Positions 44,381 through 52,588 of a stretch of 64,000 nt of DNA are shown here, in pieces; within the stretch, counting starts at the first letter, position 1, and each line of letters begins with the position of its first letter. The translations under genes and the position numbers were made by a program. This DNA comes from Bdellovibrionales bacterium GWA1_52_35 (GTDB lineage Bacteria; Bdellovibrionota; UBA1018): assembly GCA_001769805.1 (NCBI GenBank), contig MEPO01000009.1:62001-126000 (forward strand), given 5' to 3'. Under the pieces are notes generated by a model. That model searched no databases. It saw nothing but the letters and a program-made list of their open reading frames with translations, and was not told the DNA's origin.

Positions 44381-45163
44381 ATGAAAACCATCGCCGCACT
44401 CGATTTTGAAACCACCGGGCTCGACCCGCAGACGGGCCAGGTCATTGAGGCCGCCGTCATTCTGCTCGAAGTCGACAACTCCAAAGCTCTCGGTCGTGAA
44501 CTCGAATCGTACACGTCCATGAATGATCCGGGAGCGCCGATACCGCAGGAAGTTATGGAGCTGACCGGAATCACCGACGAGATGGTCCGGGGCCAGAAGC
44601 TGGATTGGATAAAATTTAATGCAATTTTAAAAAAAGCCGACCTCGTCATTGCCCATAACGCCCGGTTTGACCGGGGCTGGGCGGAGAAGCACGGGCAGTT
44701 CAGCTCGTCAGCCTGGGGCTGCACGCATGCGATGATTGACTGGAAGCGCACTCATAAAATGCCCTGCGGCACTCTCCGGCACATTGCCTGGGAGCACGGC
44801 TACTTTCCCACTTCACATCGGGCTCTGGATGATGTCCGGACCATGCTTCATGTTTTAAAACAACCGACGAAAAGCCGACCGCAAGAGACCTACTTCGAAG
44901 AAATGCTTCGCAATGCCCTGGCAGGGAAGCGGCTGGTCCTGGCCCGTGGCAGTGCCTTTGAAAAAAAGGACGCTTTGAAATCCCGGCAATTCTTCTGGTC
45001 CGGATTACAAAAAGTCTGGTGGAGCCTCGTGCCTGAGCCGGAATGGGAAGAGCTGAAGGGCTGGCTTGAGCGGGATATTTACAATGGGCGTCCGACCTTT
45101 GAAACGATTCCTCAGGTGGACTTCCTCGCCGCCGACTTCAAGACGAAGTACCGTTTGGAATAA
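44381..45163 (+). CDS. DEDDh 3'-5' exonuclease, DnaQ-like
   Basis: A 260-residue protein whose first 160 residues are a DnaQ-type exonuclease with all motifs: DFETTG (D8, E10), VIAHNARFDRGW, and HRALDDVRT with the H-x4-D of the DEDDh class. The C-terminal 100 residues (a Trp-rich region near 206-235) are not familiar. It is not a polymerase subunit fusion. ATG 44381 is chosen because the catalytic strand starts right after it, with AAGG nine bases upstream; an in-frame ATG at 44342 overlaps the divergent gene's start region. Nucleic-acid repair or turnover is likely. Confidence 0.82.
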   Translation: MKTIAALDFETTGLDPQTGQVIEAAVILLEVDNSKALGRELESYTSMNDPGAPIPQEVMELTGITDEMVRGQKLDWIKFNAILKKADLVIAHNARFDRGWAEKHGQFSSSAWGCTHAMIDWKRTHKMPCGTLRHIAWEHGYFPTSHRALDDVRTMLHVLKQPTKSRPQETYFEEMLRNALAGKRLVLARGSAFEKKDALKSRQFFWSGLQKVWWSLVPEPEWEELKGWLERDIYNGRPTFETIPQVDFLAADFKTKYRLE

Positions 45164-45172
45164 GGACTCCGG

Positions 45173-46150
45173 ATGAAACTGATGATTTCTGCCCTGCTTG
45201 GAAGTTTGCTCGCGACCAGTACTTTGGCCCTGGAGACTCCGGAAGATTTTTTTCGCGCGCGAACCGACCGTTCGCTCCTTCAACGGGAAGTTTACGATCC
45301 CTTCATCATTCCCGTCGCCCCAGATCCGGAAGTCGCAGCGAGAGTCGCTCAGGTCGATACTCAGTTGCTGCGGGCCACGGTTTTAAAGCTGACTTCGGCA
45401 ACGGACCGCCGCGCGGGAAGTTCAGAAAACCAGGCCCTGACGCTTTGGGCGCATGATCAGCTGAAAGCGCTGGGGTATCAGACATCCCTTCAGTGTTATC
45501 GCCCGGATCAATGCAATGTCATCGCAGAAAAGGCCGGCATCATTTCGGCCGGGCCTGACGGACCTGACGCGGTTGTCATAGCCGCCCACCTGGATTCCGT
45601 TGGTCGGCCGAATGCAGGAGCTGACGATAATGCGAGCGGAGTGGCGGGTCTGCTGGAAATGGCGAGAATTTTTGCACCCCTTTCTGCCGAAAAATCGGTT
45701 CGTTTCCTAGTCACAAATAGTGAAGAGAATGGAATGGTCGGAGCCCAGTATTATTTGAACAGTCTGGCGCCCGCCGCAATCAAACGACTCAAGTGGGTAC
45801 TGGTCCTCGACATGATTGGTTTCAACTCCAATGGACAGCTTGACCTGGAAACAGACGAGAAATTTCGCTCTGAAGCGGAGTGGCTGGCCGGCAAGGCGGC
45901 AACTTATTCTTCACTTCGGGGCCGTGTGAGTACGCCCGCCTGGGGCAGTGATCATGTGCCGTTTTTGCGGAAATACGTGCCGACCTTACTAGCGATCGAA
46001 GACTGGGATACTCATACCCCGTGCTATCATCAGGCCTGTGATACGGAAGCCACGGTGAACTACGCGTATGCGGCCGAGATCGTGAAACTGAGCCTGGCAG
46101 GCTTGTTTGAGAAAGCCGGTACTTTCGGGATGGTTTATGTCGGACGCTAA
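45173..46150 (+). CDS. Exported M28-family zinc aminopeptidase
   Basis: A 325-residue secreted metallopeptidase (signal peptide about 1-19) with a complete M28 two-zinc site: AAHLDS, GADDNASG, NSEENG, the VLDMIGFN Asp and a late YHQACDT His. It would release N-terminal amino acids from peptides in the periplasm or outside the cell. AAGGA precedes the ATG. It follows the exonuclease by nine bases and overlaps the methyltransferase by 14, so the three may share a transcript. Confidence 0.9.
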   Translation: MKLMISALLGSLLATSTLALETPEDFFRARTDRSLLQREVYDPFIIPVAPDPEVAARVAQVDTQLLRATVLKLTSATDRRAGSSENQALTLWAHDQLKALGYQTSLQCYRPDQCNVIAEKAGIISAGPDGPDAVVIAAHLDSVGRPNAGADDNASGVAGLLEMARIFAPLSAEKSVRFLVTNSEENGMVGAQYYLNSLAPAAIKRLKWVLVLDMIGFNSNGQLDLETDEKFRSEAEWLAGKAATYSSLRGRVSTPAWGSDHVPFLRKYVPTLLAIEDWDTHTPCYHQACDTEATVNYAYAAEIVKLSLAGLFEKAGTFGMVYVGR

Positions 46151-46979
46151 GAATTTCTTCAGAGGCTGGGCCAAGCCAGGAGTGAATGTCTCGGGAACCA
46201 CTCAGCCCGAAGCGGGCGAAACGCTGGATGCGCTGAGTGGGAATTTCCGGATATTTCAACTGAAAGATGGTCATCGTTTCTCAACCGACGATCTTCTGGC
46301 CGCCTGGTATGGCACAACCTGGTGTCCTTCCGCAAGCCGGGTGCTGGATCTTGGCAGTGGCATAGGTTCCGTGGGATTGGTAGCCGCGTGGCGATTGCCC
46401 GGCGCGAAGTTCGTTACCATTGAAGCCCAGCAAATCAGCGCGGAGCTGGCGAAAAAATCCGCCGCTTACAACGGAGTGAGTGAGCGTTACGAGATCCGGG
46501 TCGGTGATTTCAGGGATTCCGGACTGCTCGGGGACGAGGAAAAGTTTGATTTGATTCTGGGCAGCCCGCCGTATTTCCCCCTGGGATCCGGCGTCACGGC
46601 CGAGCATCCGCAGAAAGTCGCGTGCCGTTTTGAAGTGCGCGGCGAAGTTGCCGATTACTGCAGAGTTGCGGCGCCTCATCTGAATTCGGGCGGTGTTTTC
46701 GCAATTGTTTTTCCGATCCAACCTGAGGCCCAGCTTGCGCGGGTTCAGAATGGCGCTCGGGCCGCGGGGTTGACGATTGTACGTCAGCGTCCCATTATTC
46801 TCAGGGAAGGGGAGCCTCCTTTGCTCGGTGTTTTTGTGATGATGTGTTCAGAGCATTTGCCCGAGAATTTCAGGGTAAAAACCTGGTCGGAACCCCCGCT
46901 GATCATTCGCGCATGCGATGGTTCGGTTCATCCCGAATATCAGGCAATCAAGCTCGCGGTGGGATTTCCGCCGAACTGA
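46137..46979 (+). CDS. Class I SAM-dependent methyltransferase, TrmN6-like
   Basis: A 280-residue methyltransferase: a FSTDDLLAAWY opening as in YfiC/TrmN6 proteins, the SAM-binding LDLGSGIGSVG, TIEAQ for the ribose contact, and the catalytic LGSPPYFP (a variant NPPY motif, Ser for Asn) expected of adenine-N6 or related enzymes. tRNA(Val) A37 methylation is the activity of the best-known relative, but the changed motif makes specificity uncertain. The ATG at 46137 overlaps the peptidase gene by 14 bases. The 3' end overlaps convergent dusC by 32 bases. Confidence 0.75.
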   Translation: MSDAKNFFRGWAKPGVNVSGTTQPEAGETLDALSGNFRIFQLKDGHRFSTDDLLAAWYGTTWCPSASRVLDLGSGIGSVGLVAAWRLPGAKFVTIEAQQISAELAKKSAAYNGVSERYEIRVGDFRDSGLLGDEEKFDLILGSPPYFPLGSGVTAEHPQKVACRFEVRGEVADYCRVAAPHLNSGGVFAIVFPIQPEAQLARVQNGARAAGLTIVRQRPIILREGEPPLLGVFVMMCSEHLPENFRVKTWSEPPLIIRACDGSVHPEYQAIKLAVGFPPN

Positions 46980-47937
46980 AGCCGCTGAACTGCTCCAGCT
47001 GCTCGAGTATGTCCTGTCCGGTTTTTGCGCGGGAAATCACGGTGAGCAGGGCGCGCGGGATGAATTCCAGTTCGAAAGCCCGGCTGATCCGGATCCATTG
47101 CTTGATTCGTGAGGGGATAAAGCCGGAATTCTGAGCCAGAGGTTCGGCTATTTCAATGAACCTCGCGATTGCCGTGATCAGCCCTTCCAACTGCGAGGGA
47201 CTTTTCTGGTTGAGCAGGCTCTTCTGCTTTTGGCGCCCGAGCAGGTCAAGAATCCGGTGTCCCAGGAATGGGTCAAGCAGGGCTCCGCGTCCGAGCATGA
47301 AGTGCTCGCAACCGGTCTCTTTTCTGCAGCGCTCAAAATCCTGTACCGAAAAGATATCACCATTCGCGATGATCGGAATGCCCAGCTTTTCTTTCACCTG
47401 CCGAACGGGTTCCCAGTGAACGCCGGGTCTGTAAAATTCTGCGCGGGTTCGGGCGTGAATCACCAGCCAATCGGCTCCCCCGTCTGCTGCGGCTTGGGCG
47501 ATGTCGAAGACTTCCTCGGGATTTTGGAAACCCAGGCGGATCTTTGCCGAAACCGGAATGACTGAAGGCACGTTACGCCGCACGCAGGAAACAATTTCAA
47601 AAATACTCCGCGGGGTTTTCAGCAAGGCGGAGCCGCCGCGATGACGAATGACAGTCGGTGAGGGACAGCCGAAGTTCAGGTCAATGGCTCGGGCTCCGGC
47701 CGCGCAGGCTTCAAGTGCCGTGCCGGCAAGCAAGTCAGGATTGCTGCCCAGAAGCTGGACTTGAGTGGGCAGTACGGTTCGACCGAGGCAAACTCCGGTG
47801 ATTTCCGGAACCCTTTTGCTGATCGTCGCGGCAGAGAGCACGCCCTGGCTGACTCTGACGAATTCAGAAACGGCAAAATCAAAGCCTCCGACCTCGGCAA
47901 GAACCGCGCGTAGAAGCGCATCCATGATGCCTTCCAT
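46948..47937 (-). CDS. dusC: tRNA-dihydrouridine synthase, DusC-like
   Basis: At least 329 residues of an FMN-dependent TIM-barrel enzyme that reduces uridine in tRNA. ITEFVRV-like (VSEFVRV), the catalytic-Cys region LNFGCPSP, the VSAKIRLG strand, VIHARTR, IIANGDI and MLGRGAL all match DusC. The first ATG (47937) begins at MEG, inside the essential first strand LAPMEG. The frame stays open upstream to 48021 and encodes SIVLAP just before, but has no ATG, GTG or TTG. A CTG at 47994 lies six bases after AAGGG and directly behind the upstream TGA, so a non-standard, coupled start is likely. The coordinates given are the minimum. Confidence 0.88.
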   Translation of the reverse strand: MEGIMDALLRAVLAEVGGFDFAVSEFVRVSQGVLSAATISKRVPEITGVCLGRTVLPTQVQLLGSNPDLLAGTALEACAAGARAIDLNFGCPSPTVIRHRGGSALLKTPRSIFEIVSCVRRNVPSVIPVSAKIRLGFQNPEEVFDIAQAAADGGADWLVIHARTRAEFYRPGVHWEPVRQVKEKLGIPIIANGDIFSVQDFERCRKETGCEHFMLGRGALLDPFLGHRILDLLGRQKQKSLLNQKSPSQLEGLITAIARFIEIAEPLAQNSGFIPSRIKQWIRISRAFELEFIPRALLTVISRAKTGQDILEQLEQFSGFSSAEIPPRA

Positions 47938-47996
47938 CGGTGCCAGTACGATGGAAGGCTGGGATGAATCGAGTTTTGGAAAAGCGGGAATCAGTT

Positions 47997-48248
47997 TCAG
48001 CCCTTGGTCTTCAATGAAGAATCATTCGTGGTAATAAAAGCACGGATGTCATCGGCCATTTCCAGCAGCTTGAGCCACTGTTCTTTGTAAAGCGTGACTG
48101 GAAAGCGACCAAGCCCGTAAACCGAGAGGCCGCCTTTTTCACTGACCTTGAGCGAGAGTCCCTTGGCAGAGGTTTTCTTCAGGGCCTGATTTTCCGCGCG
48201 AAGCCGTTCGAGTTCTGCTTTGATGTCTTCTGAATTGTCGGTCACCAT
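47997..48248 (-). CDS. Small conserved protein with coiled-coil start, unknown function
   Basis: An 83-residue protein: an N-terminal short coiled coil (EDIKAELERLRAENQALKK) and a compact region with the marks GGLSVYGLGRFPVTLY and WLKLLEMADDIRAFI. I recognise this as a widespread, uncharacterised small family. The ATG at 48248 has AAGGAG six bases upstream. It lies between a histidine kinase gene and dusC on the same strand; its TGA may feed translation of dusC. Confidence 0.75.
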   Translation of the reverse strand: MVTDNSEDIKAELERLRAENQALKKTSAKGLSLKVSEKGGLSVYGLGRFPVTLYKEQWLKLLEMADDIRAFITTNDSSLKTKG

Positions 48249-48270
48249 GGGATTCTCCTTGATTGGAACC

Positions 48271-49395
48271 TTACCGTAATTTCGGCAAAGTCAGTGTAAA
48301 AACCGTGCCAACGCCCGGCTCTGAAGCAACATCGATCGTGCCTTTCATTGAAGTAATGATTGAGTGCGAGATCGGAAGTCCCAGGCCGGTGCCTTTACCG
48401 GGGGGCTTGGTTGTGTAGAATGCGTTGAAAATCTGCTGAAGCTGGTTGGGGTGCATGCCGCAGCCGTTATCAGACAGTCTCAGCACGATAGCCGTAGTAC
48501 CGACGTCTTCTGTTTCCAGTCGGATGAGACCGCCGCTTTTGCGGCCTTCCAGGGCGTCTTTCGCATTGACGATGAGATTGAGGATGACTTGTTGCATCTG
48601 CCCGATATTTCCCGCTGTGGTGGGATTTATGCTCCTGAGTTGTGTTTCGATCTGGATCTGCGCTCTTTTATAAATATTAGCAACGAGCGAAAGGGTTTCC
48701 TGGATGATCTGATGGATATTTACCTCTTCGCTCGTACTGTTGTCATTGCGTGCATAAAGCCGCAGGCTGTTCACGATCCCCGCGATCCGGCCAATTGCCT
48801 GCTCCTGCTTGTCCAGGGTCTGGATCATTTTCGGATCCGCCTCGTTCAGGATGAGGGATTCCCGGATGAATTCGTTCTGTCCCCGAATTATAGTCAGGGG
48901 ATTGTTGATCTCATGGGCAACTCCGGCCGCGAGCGTACCGATGGAGGCGAGTTTTGAAGAATGCAGGAGTTGCGACTGGATCCTGGTCTTTTCCTGTTCG
49001 GCGAGCTTGCGTTCGGTGATATCCCGGGAAACGCCAATCACCAGGGTGGTGCCGTTGAATTCAATCAGGCGCGCATTGACTTCGACTGGAATGCCTTTGC
49101 CATTCTTACAGAGATGGACAGATTCAAAGAGTCCCTTCCCGGTTTTGCGGAGTGCTGCCATTCGATCCGGGACCTGGTTCGCGAACTCAGGACTATCGAT
49201 GGCTTGAAGTCCTTGCTTCAAGAGTTCTTCCCGCGTGTAACCGAGCCGGGTACAGGCCGCCTGGTTGATATCGAACATGCGCCCTTGAAAATCATGGATG
49301 AAGACAGCATCTTCGAGGCTGTCCATCAGCGCCCGCGCATCCAGGTCGACAACCGAAGCCTGACGATCACTCGATGAGGTCTCCGGTCGGGTCAT
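48271..49395 (-). CDS. Cytoplasmic PAS-domain sensor histidine kinase
   Basis: A 374-residue kinase without membrane segments. Residues 20-130 form a PAS domain (DAVFIHDFQGRMFDINQAA, ending VSRDITERK). Then come the H-box AAGVAHEINNPL with the phosphorylatable His, and a HATPase domain with N-box (LIVNAKDAL), DNGCGM, and FYTTKPPGKGTGLGL. The start ATG overlaps the TGA of the ribosomal protein S1 gene (ATGA), which couples it to S1 expression. No receiver gene lies beside it, so its partner is unknown. The lack of membrane segments means the signal is intracellular. Confidence 0.92.
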   Translation of the reverse strand: MTRPETSSSDRQASVVDLDARALMDSLEDAVFIHDFQGRMFDINQAACTRLGYTREELLKQGLQAIDSPEFANQVPDRMAALRKTGKGLFESVHLCKNGKGIPVEVNARLIEFNGTTLVIGVSRDITERKLAEQEKTRIQSQLLHSSKLASIGTLAAGVAHEINNPLTIIRGQNEFIRESLILNEADPKMIQTLDKQEQAIGRIAGIVNSLRLYARNDNSTSEEVNIHQIIQETLSLVANIYKRAQIQIETQLRSINPTTAGNIGQMQQVILNLIVNAKDALEGRKSGGLIRLETEDVGTTAIVLRLSDNGCGMHPNQLQQIFNAFYTTKPPGKGTGLGLPISHSIITSMKGTIDVASEPGVGTVFTLTLPKLR

Positions 49396-50882
49396 TTCTT
49401 TTTTTTGTCGAGCGCTTTTTTCAATTGCTCGCCCAGCGCGCCGCCAAAAGTCCCAAAAGAACCCGAAATCGGTGCGGAATAGTTCTTCCAATCTTCGCTT
49501 CCTGCATCTTTCGGAACGTCGAGCGAAATTCGGCGCTCTTCGCGGCGGATTTCAGCTACCTGAACGGTAGCCTTGTCGCCGACGCGGAGTTTCTCAAAAG
49601 GAAACTCCGAATGCTCCATCGCCTTGGATTTCGGAAGGAGCCCTGTGATGCCTTCTACGAGCTGGATGAAAATGCCATAGGGTTCTTTTCGTTCGACTTT
49701 GCCGGTGATGATCGTGCCCACCGGGAAGTTCTGCTGAACGAGAGCCCAGGGATCCGAACCCGCATCTTTGAGCGAGAGCAGGACTTTCTTCGTTTCGGGA
49801 TGGATCTCCTTCACCATCACCTCGATTTTTTCACCCTCCTTGAAGAACTCATCCGAGCGGAGCACGCGTTTGGTGTAGCTCATTTCAGATAGGGGGATCA
49901 AACCCTCAACGCCGGGGGTGAGTTCAACGAAGGCACCGAATTTCATGCATTTGGTCACCTTGCCGGAAACGACCGAACCCACTTTGATCTCGGCCGGCAT
50001 ATTATCCCAAGGCTGCTCGCCTGCCTGTTTGATGGAAAGAGAGATCCGGATACCTTTTTCCTGGTTCTCGACTTTCAGGATCTTGACACTGACTTCCTGG
50101 CCCACGGTGACGGCCTCGGCGGGATCGGCGACCCGGGACCAGCTGAGTTCGGAGATATGGGCAAGACCATCAATGCCTGGCGAAAGTTCTATGAAAGCGC
50201 CGAATTTTTCCAGGCGTGCCACACGACCCCGGACCACGTCCCCGGCTTTATGTTCTTCCAGGAAGGAACCGGTGGAAGTTTCACGCTGTTCTTCGAGAAG
50301 TTTGCGTCGAGAGACGATAATGTTGCGTCCATTCTCGGAATACTGGGTGATCCGGAATTCCAGACGTTTGCCCACGAATTCCTCGCCGGTTTCCGTACGG
50401 GCCAGCCCGAGCTGACTGATGGGACAGAAGGCGACTTTGCCCATGACGGAGACCCGAACCCCGCCCTTGCAGATTTCGACGACGCGTCCATCCACTGGGA
50501 GCATCATATCGAAGGCGTCTTCCAGATCGTCGGCCAGGTTTTTGGAGGTTTTCTTGGCTGAAAGCCGGATTTCCGAGGAGCGCACCTGAGTGACGTAAAG
50601 TTCCACGGTATCACCGGTCTTGTAGGAGAATGCGCCGTTTTCGTCGAGCAGTTCCTTGCGCTGAATCACCCCATCGTTCATCGTGCCGGTCGAAACGAAA
50701 ATATCCTCTTTCCCGATCACCAGAATTTCGCCTTTGATCTTGTCGCCCACCGAAAGCTTGCGGGTGCTTGTCTTGAAAGAGGCGTCGAGCATCTTCGCGA
50801 ACTCGGCTCTTTTCTTCTGCTCTTCGATCTCTGTTTCGTCAGCATCCGTGCCAAAGGCGTCATCATAAGAAGAGTTCGTCAT
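49392..50882 (-). CDS. rpsA: Ribosomal protein S1 (five S1 domains)
   Basis: A 496-residue RNA-binding protein with five S1 (OB-fold) domains: about residues 44-110, 125-190, 217-285, 304-373 and 390-455. The third to fifth carry the typical FGAFIELSPGIDGLAHISELSW-like pattern (GAFIEL, GAFVEL, GIFIQL). E. coli S1 has six domains and 557 residues, so this is the shorter type. A good ribosome-binding site (AAAGGA) precedes the ATG. It leads a reverse-strand operon with a kinase, a small coiled-coil protein and dusC. The first domain is the most diverged, as expected for the ribosome-docking end. Confidence 0.82.
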   Translation of the reverse strand: MTNSSYDDAFGTDADETEIEEQKKRAEFAKMLDASFKTSTRKLSVGDKIKGEILVIGKEDIFVSTGTMNDGVIQRKELLDENGAFSYKTGDTVELYVTQVRSSEIRLSAKKTSKNLADDLEDAFDMMLPVDGRVVEICKGGVRVSVMGKVAFCPISQLGLARTETGEEFVGKRLEFRITQYSENGRNIIVSRRKLLEEQRETSTGSFLEEHKAGDVVRGRVARLEKFGAFIELSPGIDGLAHISELSWSRVADPAEAVTVGQEVSVKILKVENQEKGIRISLSIKQAGEQPWDNMPAEIKVGSVVSGKVTKCMKFGAFVELTPGVEGLIPLSEMSYTKRVLRSDEFFKEGEKIEVMVKEIHPETKKVLLSLKDAGSDPWALVQQNFPVGTIITGKVERKEPYGIFIQLVEGITGLLPKSKAMEHSEFPFEKLRVGDKATVQVAEIRREERRISLDVPKDAGSEDWKNYSAPISGSFGTFGGALGEQLKKALDKKKK

Positions 50883-51002
50883 AAGATCCTTTCAGGGCTG
50901 TCCGCTTTGGGCGGGCAAAACAAAAACTGTATCGAAATAGGACGCTATCACAGGAATCGTGCGGATTCGAACCAGGAATTGAAACCTCAGGAAAATGGAC
51001 GT

Positions 51003-52541
51003 ATGAAGGGTAGACTGATTATGTCAAATTCATCCCTGACTCAAAAGCTCCAGTTGTCCCTGTCGCGGCTCCTTCATCTTTCGTTGCCAGACCTGCTTGC
51101 GGAAGTCAGAGAGATTCAGACGGATTTCCGCTCTCTTTCGCGTCCTTTGCTGCCCATAAACGAGCTGGTTTCATTGAAATACCAGATGCAACACTGGAAA
51201 CAGCGGATTCTGGGGCATGTTCTGGACCTGGTTTCCCGCTCGGTCGTGGAACCGCAGGATCAGCGGTTGATCTTCGCTCTGCTGGCTATTCTTGAACTCA
51301 AGCCGACCGCGATTCAGCTCAAGCTTCTCGCCCGCTGGGTCAACGAACAGAAATCGCCTGAGCTGAAGGAAGGGGCTTCCTTTTACTTTGCGCAAATCGC
51401 TGAGCACGCCCTGCTTCGCAAGTTTTCGTCCAAGAGGGAAAAGGCCTTGCAACGGCTCGCCGGTCCTCGCATCAACGCACCGATTTATGCCAATGCACCG
51501 TCGCGCTGGCCTTTCGAAAAGTGGGTTCAGCACGAAGAATTCCAATCGTACCAGTTTGAAGAAGAGGGCGTGAGGTACCGCGGAATCGGCTTTCTTCCGG
51601 GCGATGTCCTACTGACCAATGTGAATCGCGACGGCAATGGGGTCTATACCGCAGTCGTCGAACCGCGCGCCTACGCCTATCATCTCGGTATTTTTGCCAT
51701 GATCGAACATGAGGGGCGCATTCTGCCGGTGGTTCTGGAAACCTACAAACTCGGAGTCCGGGCCATCCCGCTGAGCTGCTTTCTTGCCGGAAAATTCAGC
51801 TCGTATGTCGAAGTGTACCGGGTGAAAGAGCGTCCGGTGGGTTTTTCATCGAAAATCAATTCATGGATCGCAGGGCTTCCCGGTCAGACCCGCGGATATA
51901 ATTTCGATACCGAAGACACCGACCGCGATTATCTCTCCTGCACCACGATTGGTCGGCTCGCCTATGAACAGGCAGGGGGACCGCTCATTGCGACCAAGAG
52001 CCGGTACATAGCGGATCCCCAGGTTCAAAAAAATCTGGCGAAGCTGGATTTCACACGGCCTGAGTTTTTTTCTCTTTCAGATTTTGTGAATGATCCGGCA
52101 ATGACGTTTGTGGGAGTGGTCGACAACAACCATTTTGAGTGGAATATCGCGCGAGAGCTTTGCGAACGGTATTTTGTGGAATTTTTCCGTTCGGGAGAAC
52201 TGCAACTTTCCCGATTGCCGGTGCTGTTCTGGTTGAATCGTTTCGGAATCCGGCAGATGCGTGCTGGAAAAATTTTGGGCAGACTGATAGGGTTTCCCTA
52301 TGGTCTGACCCAGCGGAATCTGCCCAAAGGCCCCGAGAAGGTTCTGGCCGTCGTGGAGATCTATGAGCACCTTTTGGCCAGATCCGTCCGGCGCCTTGTA
52401 CCAAAAATTGCAGCAAACTGGAATCCGGGGCAGTTGCTGGAAATCGATACTTTGTTGCAAACAACTGAAATACAAGCACTTTTAAGTAAAGAGCTGAGGT
52501 ACGGAACTTACGGATTTCTGAAATTAAAATCTGACAGCTAA
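51003..52541 (+). CDS. Putative permuted papain-like hydrolase (YiiX/NlpC-P60 type)
   Basis: A 512-residue cytoplasmic protein. Residues 1-160 are helical and unfamiliar. Residues 190-330 resemble the permuted NlpC/P60 (YiiX/YebB-like) fold: GFLPGDVLLT, then H227 in YHLGIF, E246 in VLETYK and C313 in DYLSCTTIG, in the order His-Glu-Cys found in permuted enzymes. The product would be a cysteine hydrolase or acyltransferase acting on peptides or lipids. No signal peptide is seen. The start may be ATG 51003 or 51021. This call rests on pattern only and could be wrong. Confidence 0.4.
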   Translation: MKGRLIMSNSSLTQKLQLSLSRLLHLSLPDLLAEVREIQTDFRSLSRPLLPINELVSLKYQMQHWKQRILGHVLDLVSRSVVEPQDQRLIFALLAILELKPTAIQLKLLARWVNEQKSPELKEGASFYFAQIAEHALLRKFSSKREKALQRLAGPRINAPIYANAPSRWPFEKWVQHEEFQSYQFEEEGVRYRGIGFLPGDVLLTNVNRDGNGVYTAVVEPRAYAYHLGIFAMIEHEGRILPVVLETYKLGVRAIPLSCFLAGKFSSYVEVYRVKERPVGFSSKINSWIAGLPGQTRGYNFDTEDTDRDYLSCTTIGRLAYEQAGGPLIATKSRYIADPQVQKNLAKLDFTRPEFFSLSDFVNDPAMTFVGVVDNNHFEWNIARELCERYFVEFFRSGELQLSRLPVLFWLNRFGIRQMRAGKILGRLIGFPYGLTQRNLPKGPEKVLAVVEIYEHLLARSVRRLVPKIAANWNPGQLLEIDTLLQTTEIQALLSKELRYGTYGFLKLKSDS

Positions 52542-52588
52542 CAACCATTATGCTAGATCCTCGCTTCTATCCAAAACCGAGGTAAGCG

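Noticed and set aside
50955..50975. A tRNA T-arm-like stretch (GGTTCGAATCC on the reverse strand) between rpsA and the next gene
   Set aside because: The flanking bases do not form a T-stem, and no acceptor, D or anticodon arms can be folded around it.
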